Of a stretch of 64,000 nucleotides of DNA, positions 23,199 to 35,800 are shown piece after piece. The notes below the pieces were generated by a model. The model was given only the letters and a program-made list of their open reading frames with translations. It did not search any database and was not told the origin of the DNA. Positions within the stretch are counted from its first letter, which is position 1. Every line of letters begins with the position of its first letter. The position numbers were made by a program, and so were the translations under genes. The stretch is from Dactylorhiza incarnata (Eukaryota > Streptophyta > Magnoliopsida > Asparagales > Orchidaceae), in NCBI GenBank assembly GCA_033032865.1, contig JAWHQI010000001.1, forward strand, positions 2,316,001 to 2,380,000, given 5' to 3'.

Positions 23199-23260
23199 AC
23201 TCTATAGTTAAGCGTGCTCGGATGGGAGCAATTCTGGGATGGGTGACCTACTGGGAAGTC
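23199..23260 (+). other. 5S rRNA-derived segment
   Basis: It keeps AGTTAAGCGTGCTCGG (box A region of 5S) and GGATGGGTGACCTACTGGG (box C region). The first 40-odd bases of 5S rRNA are missing, so it is not a functional ribosomal gene. Confidence 0.85.
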
Positions 23261-23457
23261 ACCGTAGAGACGCTTAACTGGATCACTTCTCGTCAAAGGG
23301 AGGCTGCGGTCTCCAACAACCCGCCGTGGCCGAAGGGGCGCGGAGAGGGGTTGGGGTGGCATGGGCTGCAGCCCATGTGAGGGCCTGGGACGAAAGGCAG
23401 CGCTGGTGCGCCAGGCTGTGATCAGGGTCCTCACATAAAAAGAACTCTATAGTTAAG

Positions 23458-23520
23458 AACTATATAGTTAAGCGTGCTCGGATGGGAGCAATTCTGGGAT
23501 GGGTGACCTCCTGGGAAGTC
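23458..23520 (+). other. 5S rRNA-derived segment
   Basis: Same segment as 23199-23260 with an intact box C word GGATGGGTGACCTCCTGGG. A short duplication of CTATAGTTAAGAA precedes it. Confidence 0.85.
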
Positions 23521-24109
23521 CCCGTAGAGGCGCTTAACTGGATCAATTCTCGTCAAAAGGAGGCTGCGGTCTCCAACAACCCGCCGTGGCCGAAGGGGCG
23601 CGGAGAGGGGTTGGGGTGGCATGGGCTGCGGACCATGTGGGGGCCTGGGACGAAAGGCAGCGCTGGTGCGCCAGGATGTGGTCAGGGTCCTCACAGATGA
23701 TCTCCTTCGAGCCTTCGAAGGTCGCGAAAGGCGACTCAGCCTTCTCACTTTTGTTCTCACCAGCATTCTCACTTTCGTTCTCACTACTATTCTCAGAAGA
23801 AAAAGGACTTAGCTTTCCGATAGGTGGCCTGTAACCTTCAGAGATCTCTCTCTCTCTCTCATTGTAACAAGCAGCGGCCTATCGCGCTCGAGCTCTAAGT
23901 CTCTAATAGTAATCCCCCAGAAGATAGTGAAAGTTGGCTGGCACAGCTCCGGCCGCGTAGTTTTTCACTCTTTCCGGGTTTTCCACGTTAAAATTTCTCG
24001 TGTCATTTACTAGCTTACTCTTTGACTGTTAGCGCGCTCGGTTCGCTTCCGAGCTAAGACGGTTCAAGTCGACCGGTCTATCAAAGCACCCGAGCAACCC
24101 GCAACAGTT

Positions 24110-24124
24110 TGGCGTCGTCTGTGG
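24110..24124 (+). promoter_or_regulatory. Tat-type primer binding site
   Basis: TGGCGTCGTCTGTGG lies three bases after the LTR terminus and resembles the TGGCGCCGTCTGTGG site common in Tat relatives. Confidence 0.7.
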
Positions 24125-24411
24125 TAATGGATTCCCAAATACCATGCAAAGGATTTTCGAACGCAGCGCTCACATCGCCCAAGTTCACGGAACCAGCAGG
24201 AATGGACACCCCCCTGGAACTATCTGACGCATGCAGTTCCTCCGTCCCTGAAAGATCGGCGAGGAGAGCGCTCATCGCTGCACCCATCCTGCCCCAGTGG
24301 CTTAGATCATCCAGCAATCCGACCCCTCTCGCGACGTAACAGGATTCGAATGATGTCACATACCAGCAAAAACGCTCCCCCCCTGTCAAAGTCAATCTTG
24401 GTATACCCAAT

Positions 24412-24642
24412 CCCTGCCATGGCTAAAGCTCCCGCACTACAAGGAGTTTCACGGAGCAGAGGACCCGTATGGGTACGTTAATCACTTCCTGATAACGAAG
24501 CGGACGTTTGGACTTCCCGACCAAATCAGCTGCAAAATCTTCGCCAAGACGCTGCGCGGAGACGCCCTCCGCTGGAATCGATTTCTGCCCAAGGGAGCGA
24601 TTCACAACTTCACCGAGATGTCCCAACTGTTCGTTGAATGAC
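24412..24642 (+). pseudogene. Tat-related gag fragment
   Basis: Translation from about 24412 gives LPWLKLPHYKEFHGAEDP, then FAKTLRGDALRWNRFLP, AIHNFTEMSQLFVE and a stop. This is the conserved core of gypsy gag (compare the TLKGQARTWFHSL core at 10250). Downstream, to 25010, only scrambled frames remain before LTR sequence resumes. Confidence 0.75.
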
Positions 24643-25012
24643 ACGAAGCACGCACGCAGAGGATCCAAGAAGAGGAGCGAGAAGAGACCAAGACGGGCGG
24701 GTCCCCCCACCCAGGGGAAGCGGAACAGAGCAAACAGCAAGAAAAGATCTTCATAAGCTTTCACCAGGAGCATCCCCATGGATGGTTGGACTTCGCCTTA
24801 GACGCAAGCATAGGCAATCCATCATGTGAGCTAAGGAGGGCGTTGATAAGCCATCACATCTCGTTCAATATCATGTTCATGGCAGCCGTGGTGCGGCTCA
24901 AACTCCTAAGTGGGAACCTCAAACTCAGAGCCAGCGACGCATAGCTCCCAGACGGAATGATGGTACCAACCATAGGAGTCGTCACTCTCCCTGTTCAAGT
25001 AGGGATGCTTTC

Positions 25013-25300
25013 TGAGAGGTGGTCTGTCACCTTCGGAGATCTCTCTCACTCTCATTGTAACGAGCAGCGGTCTGTCGCGCTCGAGCTCTAAGTCTCTAAT
25101 TGTAATCCTCCCAGAAGATAGTGAAAGTTGGCTGGCACAGCTCCGGCAGCGTGGTTTTTCACTCTTTCTGGGTTTTCCACGTTAAAAGTTCTTGTGTCAT
25201 TTACTAACTTACTTTTTGACTGTTAGCGCGCTCGGTTCGCTTCCGAGCTAAGACGGTTCAAGTCGACCGGTCTACCAAAACACCCGAGTGACCCGCAACC
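25013..25300 (+). repeat. 3' LTR fragment
   Basis: It matches 23815-24106 closely. The upstream 1.8 kb of this LTR is absent, so a deletion removed pol and most of the 3' LTR. Confidence 0.88.
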
Positions 25301-26133
25301 AACATAAAATAAAATAGAATATTAAAATATTAAATTAAAATAAATTCAGTTAAACTATATAACATAAGAGAAATAATGTAATATGCGGTAGAAAAGAAAT
25401 TTTAAGAGATTTTGTATATAAAAGACATCGTATTGACATTATTGCCCTTCTGATAACCATTAAGCTACAATATTCAACTGTGCGGCTTGTCCAAACTCGT
25501 ATAGATTAAGGGCAATGCTATAAGCACACTGTTATTGGCTATTGACCGTCATGCTTTAATAACACACAAAAAATAATTATTTTCACACCGATACATTAAT
25601 GATACCAATTTTAAAATTTTGATTTTCACACACCATATTTAAAAAAAAAATATTGCACACCAAAGTTAGCAATTGATTTATGTACATTAAAGTTAAAAAT
25701 TGATTTATGCACACCAAAGTAAATTGTATGAATGGTAAATATTGATTTATGCACACCAAAGTGAGTTGATTTATCAAAAATTATTCTTTTAATATATTTC
25801 ACTTCATAAATTGTTGGAATGGAAAATATATAGTACAAAATACCGAACATCCAACACGAGAATCTTGTTTTTTTATTTAAATCAAGACAACATAATCAAA
25901 ATTATGCAATTCGATGGATCCAAAACTTCATCAATTGTCTAGACCTGCATAGTGAAGAAAATATTAAAATTAGACAGTGTAATTTACGAGAAAAATATTA
26001 ACTAAAATACCCAAATTTTGTACTGATGTATTTGTATCATTTTTGTTGATGAAGATCCATTGCAACAGTGACTTCACTATCTACATGAAATATTAATCCC
26101 CAGCCCGATGCCAACATTACGAGTCAACTACAC
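25301..26133. other. AT-rich, no gene recognised
   Basis: Only short frames. ATTGATTTATGCACACCAAAG recurs at about 40-60 bp spacing at 25650-25770. This is probably host sequence, as it flanks the PIF-like element on the left. Confidence 0.5.
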
Positions 26134-26329
26134 TAAGGGCCTGTTTAGGAAGGCTTTTTAGCTCTTTTCCGTTTTCTGAAAAACGCCACCGCACCTACAA
26201 AACCATTTAGATTGTCTACCTGTGGGAAAAGCTACCGCGGAAAACTCTTTTTTCTCCTTTTTTTGAAAAGTCGCTTGGCCCCTACTTTTCATCCTTTTCG
26301 AAAAACACTTCCTCATCCCGATACAAGGT

Positions 26330-27655
26330 TAGGTCATTTTTCGCCCGAGCGCAAATTTTTCTCCCGTGCGAACATTTTTCTGCCCGGGCGAGCATTTCTT
26401 CGCCGATGGGCGCATTTTAGGCCCGGACGCGAATTTTCCGCTCGGTCGCGCATTTTTTTTCTCGGTCGCACATTCTTCACCTAGGCGCACATTGTTTCGC
26501 ACGGACGCGTATTTTTTGCCCAGGCGTATATTTCGCCAGGGCGCGTATTTTCGCATGAGCGCACATTTTTCGCGCGAGCACGCATTTTTCGCCCGGGCGC
26601 ACATTTTTCGCACCGGCGGGCATTTTTCGCCCGGGCGCACATTTTTTCGCCGGGGCGGGAATTTTCCGCACTGGCGCACTTTTTGCGAGCATTTTTCTTT
26701 CCAACGCGCTTTTTTCGTCCGGGAGCACATTTTTCGTCTGAACGTGCATTTTTTGCCCGGAAGCGCATTTTTGTCCGACGACCCATTTTTTCTCCCGGGC
26801 GCTCATTTTTGGCCCGTACGAGTATTTTTCGCTCAGGCACGCATTTTTTTCCCGGACGCCCATTTTTCGCTCGGGCGCGCAGTTTTTGCCCGAACGCCCA
26901 TTTTTCGCCCGAGCGCGCATTTTTCGCTTGGACGCACATTTTTCCCCCGGGCTCGCAGTTTTTGCCTGAACGCCCATTTTTTCGACCGGACTAGCATTTT
27001 TTTCGCCCAGGTGCGCTTTTTTTGCACGGGCGCGCATTTTTCGCCCGGACGCACATTTTTCGCCCGAATGCCCATTTTTCGCCCGGGCACGCATTTTTTC
27101 GCCTGGGCGCGCATTTTTTGCCCGGGCGCGTATTTTTTCGTCCGAGTGCGCATTTTCTGCCCGGATGCGCATTTTTCGCACGGGCGTGCATTTTCGTCGG
27201 GGCGAGAAGTTTTTGCCTGGGCACGCATTTTTTCGCTCGTGCGCTCTTTTTTCTCCCGGGCGAAAAAAGCGCATATGGGTGAAAATGTGCGACCGGGCGA
27301 AAAAATCGCGCCCGGGCGAAAAATGCGTGCACTAACGAAAAAATACGCGCCCGGGCAAAAAAATGCGAGCCCTGGCGAAAAATGGGCGTTCAGGTGAAAT
27401 ATGCGCGTCCGGGCGAAAAATGCGCGCCCGAGCGAAAAATGCACGCACCGACGAGAAATGATAGCATGGTCAAAAAATGCGCGCCCGAAGCAAAAAATGC
27501 GCGCCCGGGACAAAAAATGCGTACCCCGGAGAAAAATGCGCGCCCGGGAGAAAAATGCTCGCCCTGGTGAAAATTGCACGTCCGGGTAAAAAATTCGCGC
27601 TCGGGCGCTCATTTTCCCCCGGGCACGCATTTTTCTGCCCCGGCTTGCATTTTTA
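26330..27655. repeat. 19-bp minisatellite in inverted arrangement
   Basis: About 48 imperfect units of CATTTTTCGCCCGGGCGCG type (18-20 bp, mostly 19) run from 26330 to about 27255. At the palindrome CCCGGG (27255-27260) the orientation flips and about 18 units read GCGCCCGGGCGAAAAATG to about 27600; a few units then return to the first orientation. Units differ in the middle bases. The unit rarely contains stop codons on either strand, so frames of up to 343 codons arise without coding function. Confidence 0.93.
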
Positions 27656-27766
27656 ATAAAAAAAGTCGCCGCAACGAAGATTTGTCAAACAGTTTATAAC
27701 GTGGTTCTTATTTTTGAAAATCTCTGCAAAAGGAGTTCACCCAAACAGATCTCCTTTTGCAATAGA

Positions 27767-29211
27767 TGTTGGATCTGATGGCGCCCTTAGAGGGGGGTGA
27801 ATGGGTTTACTGTTTTTGAGATAAACTGACATATTTTAATGAAACAGAAAACTTTTTGGCACTGTTGCTAACGCCTGACGTTGACTAGTTAACGCCTGGC
27901 ATTATCCCTCCAGAAAATAGTTTGACAGAAATAATCAAAGTGATTTTACTTGCACAATCTCAAATGAAATACAAATCCAGAAAATAGATATACTGAAAAG
28001 GAATTTTATATATCACAAAATGATTACAAGGATAATATTTCAATAACGCTTGAAATTGAGGCGACAAGTTGAAAATCCTTTTTTTTTGTTCCTTCACCGG
28101 TCCTTCTCCCAAGGACCGGTTGGCTATAATCTATCCCCAAAAAAGACCTCTAGCCACCCCCTAGATCTACCCTTGACCTAGTCGCCACGCACAAGGCGGT
28201 GAATTACCCCCTAAGTCGCACAAGGACCTAGTCGCCACACGCAAGGCGGCGATTTCACTACGGTTACAAGTAAATGAAAAGATAAAGATAAAAAATCAGA
28301 ATAAAAGACTCCCTATATTGAAGAGCGCTGAAGGAGATGTTGAAGACACGCATTGATCATCATCAGAGTTGAAGCGAGCGTCCTTCTTCAAATTGACCGT
28401 TGCAAATCTCCTTCGCACTCTTGTTCCTCAATGGTGGGGTTGGGAGTTCTCTCTGAATTCGGGGATGAAATGCTCTCTCAGAAAATTGGAGTGAAGGCTT
28501 GAAGGCAGGTCCATCAACAACGAAATCAGGTCTTTTTTAAATAGACACGGGAGCTAACGCGCGGCATTAAGGTTAACGCCAGCGTTAGTGAACGTGCACT
28601 GTCGTGGCTGAAATCGTGCAGCCATCAAGATCGTGGCAGTTTGTCGATTCAACGCGGGCGTTAAGAGTCAATGCTGGCATTGAGTCGTTCTCCTTCAAAT
28701 TCGCCGACCGGCCTTCTCATTTCATCGAACGCAGGGCGTTGAGTCGTTCTCCTTCAAATTCGTCGATCGGCCTTCTCATTTCGTCGAACGAAGGTCCAGT
28801 TCGTCGAACGCAGGTCCAGTTCGTCGAACGCAGGTCCAGTTCGTCGAACGCAGGTCCTGTTCGTCGAACGCAGTTTCTTCAGGCGGAATTTCGTCGAACG
28901 GAGAGCAAAGTTCATCGAACGGCTAGCGCCAGCATTAACTACTAACGCCTGGCGTTGTCTCTGCCTTCTCAACGGATGTCTTCTCAACGACATTTCATCT
29001 CAGCGGATACTTTTCTCGACGGATGTTAACGCGGGCGTTAACTACTAATGCGGGGCGTTAGCTCTCTTTCCAGAGAATCCTCATCAAACAACATCATGTT
29101 CATAGGGTTATTTAACAATAGTACCTGCACACTTATAAACACAAGCAAGATCAAATACATAGTGTGATTTGTTATTCTCAAACTAAGAGATGTGGAACAC
29201 AAGCTCCAACA
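27767..29211 (-). repeat. 3' LTR of the copia element
   Basis: It matches 47152-48696 almost base for base apart from indels. It contains four GGTCCAGTTCGTCGAACGCA units at 28793-28873 and many AACGCC(T/A)GGCGTT-like palindromic words. A G6 run at 27792-27797 corresponds to G17 in the other LTR. Confidence 0.95.
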
Positions 29212-30935
29212 ATCTTGCCTTTTTGATAATAACAAATCCACTAATAAGAAATAAAAATAGAGTAGTGTTTATAGTATATGATAAGCGTGATAATCATGCA
29301 TACTTCCCCTATGTGGATACTCCTCCTACATGAATGCATGTCATAATGTACTCCCCCTAAATAATAGATTTCTCTAAGTTATTTCTTGAAGTTAGTCTCT
29401 TCTCCCCCTTTTGTTATTATCAAAAGGAGATAGGGATGAGTATTAAAAAAAATTTCTTTTTTGCACTATGTAGAGATAATTGCAACTTTTTGAAAGTGAA
29501 CACAGCGAAATCAATATTTGAACATCGTTAAGAATTTGTCAGAACAAAACATAATAAGCGTTGTAAATCAAATAAGTAGATGTTTTGATTGAAATACACA
29601 AGTTGCAAATACATTTGAAATTTCAAATACTTAAAGTTAGCAAGCAAGAATATATAATATCAATGGAAGATAGGTTTACAATGTAAAATAATTTGCATTT
29701 CAAGTAATCATAAACATCGTAAGATCATGCTTTCTTATCTAGTGCATTTACTCATGATTGTAACGAACAATGTAGGTAAGCTTTAAGTCCAATTCTCATG
29801 AGTGGAAGTATTATAATTGACAATGATGTGTAAAATAAATGTGTTTTGATAAAGCATACAAGTGTAGAAATCAAACCACATGAAACTATGTAATGTAAGA
29901 GCATAAGTTGAATTGAACAAAAACAACTTTACTTTCACAAATTTCAATGCACTAAATTTTTTTTTGAATGAGAAGTGATGAAAATTTTTGTTTGCGCAAG
30001 TCACTTTACAATTCTTTCCAAGGTGCTCAACCTCACAATGCTCATTAAGACTTATCAGGAGGTTCAAGTAGTGTTTAGTGGAGTTATCCTTGTCATTCAT
30101 TTGTTGCTTTTTAGACTTAGTGACAAAGGACTCCGAATTCACTTTAGCAAACATAATTTATATTTTGTTTTGAATTTTATTTACCACATTTCTCTAAATA
30201 TAAGTGCATGAAAAACAAAAAATTCAAGAAAGAATTTAATGTTGTGTAGGTAAACTGTTTATGTAATTCAAAATAAGTTCTTATGCTACACAACCATGTA
30301 AAAATAAGATTTAAAAACACATGTATATTAACCAAAAAGTGTAAGTGAGAAAATCATTATCAAAGATAAAAACTTTACTCATACTTAGAGGCATGTAAAA
30401 GCATTTCGACATATATTATCTATTCTCAAACTCTTTGCACATTTGAAGATAATTAATTTTGAAGGCATGATTAAATCAAAACAATGTTTTTAATGAAACT
30501 TGAAGGTTTAAATTAAACATTGTAAATAATCTTGAACCAATATCTATATAATCATCATTGAAATCAACATTTAAGCTTATAGTAATTTTTTTGTTTTTAG
30601 GTTTTGAAAGAAAACACCAAAATACCAACACAGTTGTAAAACACACAAATTTTTTTTTCTGAGCATAGAAGCTAATGCCAGACGTTAACTTCTTAACGCC
30701 GAGACAGAACACCAATTTTTGACTTTTTGAAAAATATTTTTCATAATACATTTGTAATATAAATAGGCGGCATTCATACAGTTGAAATTCCAGACATTAT
30801 GGAGTTGATATGATGGCCTTTTTAGCGTGTTTTTGGTGGTTTTCCCATAGTTTTTAAATTTTTATTGATTTTTAATTTTTTAAGAGAGAAAAAATATCAA
30901 AGTGCATAAAATAATTTGATAGCTTTTTATAAGGG
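29212..30935 (-). other. Copia region between RNase H and 3' LTR
   Basis: AT-rich with short frames; the longest (29783-30154, minus) resembles nothing known. SIRE relatives can carry an envelope-like gene here, but no signal peptide, transmembrane or coiled-coil pattern convincing enough for such a gene was seen. Confidence 0.5.
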
Positions 30936-32830
30936 TCAAAGTGGCATTTCTAAGACACCTAATTCTAACCTAAGCATGTGAAAACGTGCATCGGGTAGAG
31001 GTTTGGTAAAAATGTCGGCAAGTTGTGATTCCGTCCCTGTAAAGCTAATTTTAACATGTTCCTTCTTAATATGATCTCTAATGAAATGATGTCGGACATC
31101 TATATGTTTAGATCTAGAATAATGTACGGGATTGTTTGTGAGATCTATAGCGCTCTTGTTGTCACACTTTAATTCAATGTTATTTAGATAAACACCAAAG
31201 TCTTCTAACGTTTGGGTCATCCATAATGCTTGTGCACAACAACTACCTAGTGCGATATATTCGGCCTCGGTGGTGGAGAGGGCAACAGAATTCTGTTTCC
31301 TACTCGACCATGATATAAGTGAAGGGCCTATAAAATGACACGTGTCACTAGTGCTTTTACGATCTAATGAACATCCCGCATAGTCCGAATCAGAAAAACC
31401 GTGTAGAATAAAACAATTATTATGAGGATACCATAAGCCTAATCTTGATGTTCCGATTAGATATCTAAAAATACGTTTAACCGCTTTTAAATGTGATTCT
31501 TTTGGGTTAGCTTGAAATCTAGCACGTAAGCAAACGGGAAACATAATATCGGGTCTAGATGCGCTTAAGTAAAGCAATGAGCCAATCATTCCTCTATATA
31601 AAGTTTGATCTATTGAAATACCGACTTCATATTTTCCTAACTTTAGTGATGCACTCATAGGAGTATTGGCTTGCTTTAGGTTTTCAAATCCAAATCTCTT
31701 AAGAATATCATGATCATATTTAGTTTGACAAATAATATACTATCTTGTTTTTGTGAGATTTGAAATCCTAGAAAATAAGTGAGTTCTCCTACCAAGCTCA
31801 TTTCAAATTCATTTTTCATCACTAAAATTACTTCATTACATAACTCTTCATTAGTGGCTCCAAAAATGATATCATCAACATAAATTTGCAATATAATCAA
31901 ATCATTATCTACATGCTTAATGAAGAGTGTATTATCCGCACTTCTTATTTTATAACTGTATTTTATCAAAAATAATGTCAATCTATCATACCAAGCACGT
32001 GACGCTTGCTTTAATCCATAAAACGCTTTTTCTAACTTATACACATGATTAGGAAATTTTTCATTCACAAAACCGGGGGGTTGTTCTACATAAACTTCTT
32101 CTTTTATCAAACTTCTTCGTTTAGAAATGCACTTTTAACATCCATTTGAAATAATTTAAATCTTTTAAAACTCGTAAAAGCAAGAAAAATTCTAATAGAC
32201 TCAAGGCGAGCAACGGGTGCAAAAGTTTCATCAAAATCTACCCCTTCGATTTGTGAATACCCTTGTGCAACTAGTCTAGCTTTATTCCATGAAATTTTAG
32301 AGTCACCATCTAGTTTGTTTTTGAAAATCCATTTGACTCCTATAACCGGATGATTAGACGACCTCTCTACTAAACTCCAAATCTTATTACGTTCAAATTG
32401 ATTTAATTCATCATTCATAGCTATAAACCAAAATTCATCATTTAAAGCGGTTGAAACATTTTTTTGTTCTATTTCGGATATAAAACAAAGGTTTGAAAAA
32501 GACTCATGTAAAGAAGAACGAGTGCTTACCCATATTGATGGTTCTCCTATCACAAGCCCCTTTGGATGATCCTTAGTGAACTGCAACACGCTTGAAGGAA
32601 CATATTCTATTATCTCATTTTATTTCTCCTCTTGTTGTTCTTCTTTTTCTCCAAGTGATTCATCATCCTCATGCTCCAAAGGGGAAATATGTTCGTCTTC
32701 ATTTCCTGTATTATTAGAATCTACACAAGGAACAAACTCATCAAATCTTACATGTATAGACTCTTCAACTCACTTTAGTTCTTTTATTATATCTTTATTA
32801 TATAAGGGAAGAGCAAAGTGGCCATGGTGA
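30936..32830 (-). pseudogene. Copia reverse transcriptase-RNase H
   Basis: Three minus-strand frames carry one product. 32589-32107 holds [36 protein letters not shown] and [10 protein letters not shown]. 32110-31676 holds VYVEQPPGF, ALYGLKQ-type FYGLKQASRAWYD and the catalytic IYVDDIIFG. 31658-30936 holds GSLLYLSASRPDI, a YAGC block, STTEAEYIAL and a KHIDVRHHFI tail with DIFTKPL. Upstream to about 32815 the frame continues as VEESIHVRFDE with a stop before it. Shifts lie near 32108 and 31670. The enzyme would convert element RNA to DNA. Sequence unrelated to copia begins near 32816. Confidence 0.93.
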
Positions 32831-35800
32831 AACATTCGTCGGACGGATATGCCCTTCAAAAATCTCTTGCTGTAAATTAAATTTTATGTTATTTTGGTCA
32901 TTTCATAAGGAATATTGCATTGACTTTTTAAACCCCCCCCCAACCCAAACCTCCCGCCAGCTTTTGATAAAGGACTTCACGCCAGCTTTTGGACACGCGC
33001 CCCCCTCACTTACATCAACTCGGCAAGCCACAGGCTGCGCTGTCCTCCCTCACGGCACTCTCCATCCTCTTTCGCCTCTATACTTTCTCCTCCCGTACAC
33101 GACAACCTCCTCCCGCGTCTCCTCCCGTCTTCCTCGACTGCCACCCGCCGAAATCAGAGCAGCAGCGCCTCCTCCCGCCTTCCTCGAAACCCTGATCAAG
33201 AGCTCCCCCTCAATGTTCATTTTCATTTACCCTAATCAAGAGCTGCCGATCCCATTATCAAGAGCTCCTCCCGCGTCTCCTCCCGTCTTCCTCGACTCCT
33301 TGCTGCGAGTCCTCAAAGATACCCTAATCAAGAGCTGCCGACCCCATTTGGTATTTTCAGTTCCATTTAGGGTTCATAATATGTGCTTCAAATAGAGATT
33401 CTCTTCATACTATGCGTTTCCTCCTTAGCAGCACTTTCCGAGCCCAAAGCTGCAGATCCTCCAGAACTTGCGGACGCCAAAGCTGCGTATCCCTCATTGA
33501 CGGTGTGCTCTACCCCTCAATTCTCTGTTTCATTTATCCAGATACTCATTGACGGTGTGCTCTCAGTTTTTTTGTTATTCTCAGATTTTGTTCTCAATTT
33601 CTTTGTGATTTTGTTCTCAATTTCTCAGATTTTGTGTTCTCATATTTTGTTCTCAGATTTTGCTCAGATTTTGCTCAGACTTTGTTCTCAAGCTTTTCCA
33701 GAACTCTATCTTCTCCTGCAATGTTAGTTTATTTTCAGATTTCTAAAAGGTTTATGGATTTGGTACATGTCAACCATAGTGATTTGGTCTCATGCCAGGT
33801 TTTTAATTTTTTCCGAGATCAACTTTTGGACTGAATATCAAATTTGCGTGAAACAGATTTGATGTGTTTTTTTTCAGATTCTTCTGTTCTTAGTTTTTTA
33901 GAATTTTGATATGAATATTGCAGGAGATACCAATATCTTCAATATTTTTCAGATTTTAAATGGTTTATGGATTTGGTATATGTCAGCCATAGTGATTTGG
34001 TCTCATGCCAGGTTTTTAATTTTTTCCGAAATCAACTTTTGGACTGAATATCAAATTTGCGTGAAACAGATTTGATGTGTTTTTTTTCAGATTCTTCTCT
34101 TCTTAGTTTTTTAGAATTTTGATATGAATATTGCAGGAGATACCAATATCTTCAATATTTTTTCTGAGCCCGATTTTTTCCGAGATCAACTTTTGGACTG
34201 AATATCAAATTTGCGTGAAACAGATTTGATGTGGTTTTTTTTCAGATTCTTACTCTGTTCTTACTTTTTTAGAATTTTGATATCTATACTGCAGGAGATA
34301 CCAATATCTTCAATATCTGCATACAACATTTATTACATATAGAAATAATTAACCTAGAAAACTATTACTCTAACTTCACCTTTTCAATACATAGTACAGG
34401 GGGACTTGGAAGTCTTTACAGCATCTTAACTGCATCAAGCTTTCACTGCAATATTAAAGAACAGAGGTTCAAATTATAGCTTCAGTTTTTGGGAAGCTAA
34501 TGGGGCCCCCACGCACGGCTGTTTTATTTCTCCTCTTCTATTTTTGCTTTCTCACCTGTAATTGTTTAGGGTTTAGGCTTTCTGCTGTTATAGTTACTAT
34601 TTCCGCTGTTATAAGGCTACAATTTCTGCTGTTATTAAGGTTATTACTTCTGTTGTTATTATTTCTTCAAGAAATGTTAACACAGTTATTATTTCTGCTG
34701 TTATAGTCCTCCTCGATTTAGCATTTCAAAATTTTGCTATTATTTTAGCTATTATTTTTGCTGTTATTATTCAGTGAATTATGATAATGTTCTAGCCGAA
34801 CACAGTTATTGTAATCTTTGCCATTAAATTCCCTTCTATTAGTAATCTTTGTCATTTGAAAATCATATTGATTGAACGGTCATTTTTACAAGAGTTTGAT
34901 GCAGAAATTTTAGTATTCCCAATATGAACTTAAAAAATACATTCACCTACTAAAATAAATAGCTTGACGGTCTCAGCTGATTTATATATGCGGCGTGATG
35001 AATATATTGCAGGTCTCAGCTTCTTCGAGACTCTTCTGCTGATCCTTGCCTCAACTGCTCATCGTCTACCCTCTTCCACAGGTTAATATCTCACTATGCT
35101 ACTCATTCTCCTCTTCACAGCGGGATTGTTCCCTCTAATTTCATTTATAAGCTTTTCTGCATTCATTTATAAGCCATCCTCTTTATTAATATTAATCATT
35201 TCGATCCTGTATATTAGTTTGCATTTCTATAGTGGATAGTTTTTCTTGGAATTCATTTCAATGTTGATGCACCCTCATTTCAATACATATCTGTTGTTAA
35301 GAGTATATACAATGGCAGAAAAGTCCTCAATTGATCTCTTTTAGTTAAAATGTATGTTTTAGAGTAGATGTAATGAGAACATGATTTTATTTCACTATAA
35401 GCAGAAATCAGATTTTAACACTATAGTTTTCTCCATGGTTCTTATAATGTTAAAATTTCTTATAACGTTTCCTTTTCCACTAAGACAGTAACATTCTTAT
35501 GACCATTTCTATAGTTCACCACTTCAAAATCCACAAATAATTTATTATCCTCATTATGTCGATTTTATTTAACTGTACATCCCCCATTCTTAATTTCCAA
35601 GTAATATGCTTACTGAATTTTAACAAAAAAATTTAACCAACAATTTTGCTCTTTCTTAGCATTTTTAATTTGTTCTTCTTCATATAGCTTTCTTCGCATT
35701 TTTAATTTGTTCTTCTTTATATATAATAGTTGCTTCAGAAATTGTCCCTGCTTCAGAAATCGTCCCTGCATTTTGACTTTGTTCTTTATATATTTACTTT

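Larger units (their letters stand above)
22954..23695. mobile_element. Cassandra-like TRIM cluster with 5S rRNA-derived units
   Basis: Three related units of about 235-260 bp occur: minus at 22954-23190, plus at about 23199-23435, and plus at about 23450-23695. Each has a 5S rRNA-like segment followed by a common tail ending GGTCCTCACA. The cluster begins TGTGAGGA and ends TCCTCACA and is bounded by the 5-bp repeat GATGA at 22949-22953 and 23696-23700. LTRs that carry 5S rRNA sequence define Cassandra TRIMs, which are non-coding and use proteins made by other elements. A 5S-derived SINE is the alternative, but the TG...CA ends and 5-bp repeat favour an LTR element. Confidence 0.8.
21890..24106 (+). 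repeat. 5' LTR interrupted by the 5S-bearing cluster
   Basis: Hairpin words (GGTGCGGCC/GGCCGCACC) lie at 22180-22315, GAACGCGCTCAGAA words at 22460-22600, a TATA box at 22831-22839, and an end matching 25013-25300. Removing 22954-23700 restores continuity of the LTR. Confidence 0.75.
21890..25300 (+). mobile_element. Gutted Tat-related element with nested TRIM
   Basis: The 5' LTR ends CCGCAACA at 24106, the same terminus as the Tat element at 2829. A Tat-type primer site follows. Only a short gag piece remains, then the last 290 bp of a 3' LTR (25013-25300). The LTR shares its TATA region and GGGGTGCGGC hairpin words with the 2829 family but is clearly diverged. The left boundary, near 21890, is uncertain and no target duplication was established. 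Confidence 0.75.

Noticed and set aside
23199..23520. Functional 5S rRNA genes
   Set aside because: The 5' part of 5S rRNA is missing and the units lie in TRIM sequence with a target duplication.
26366..27397. 343-codon plus-strand frame and 265-codon minus-strand frames
   Set aside because: They are translations of the 19-bp minisatellite, open on both strands because the unit rarely makes a stop codon.
29783..30154. Envelope-like gene of the copia element
   Set aside because: The short frame lacks a signal peptide, a transmembrane segment and similarity to known envelope-like proteins.
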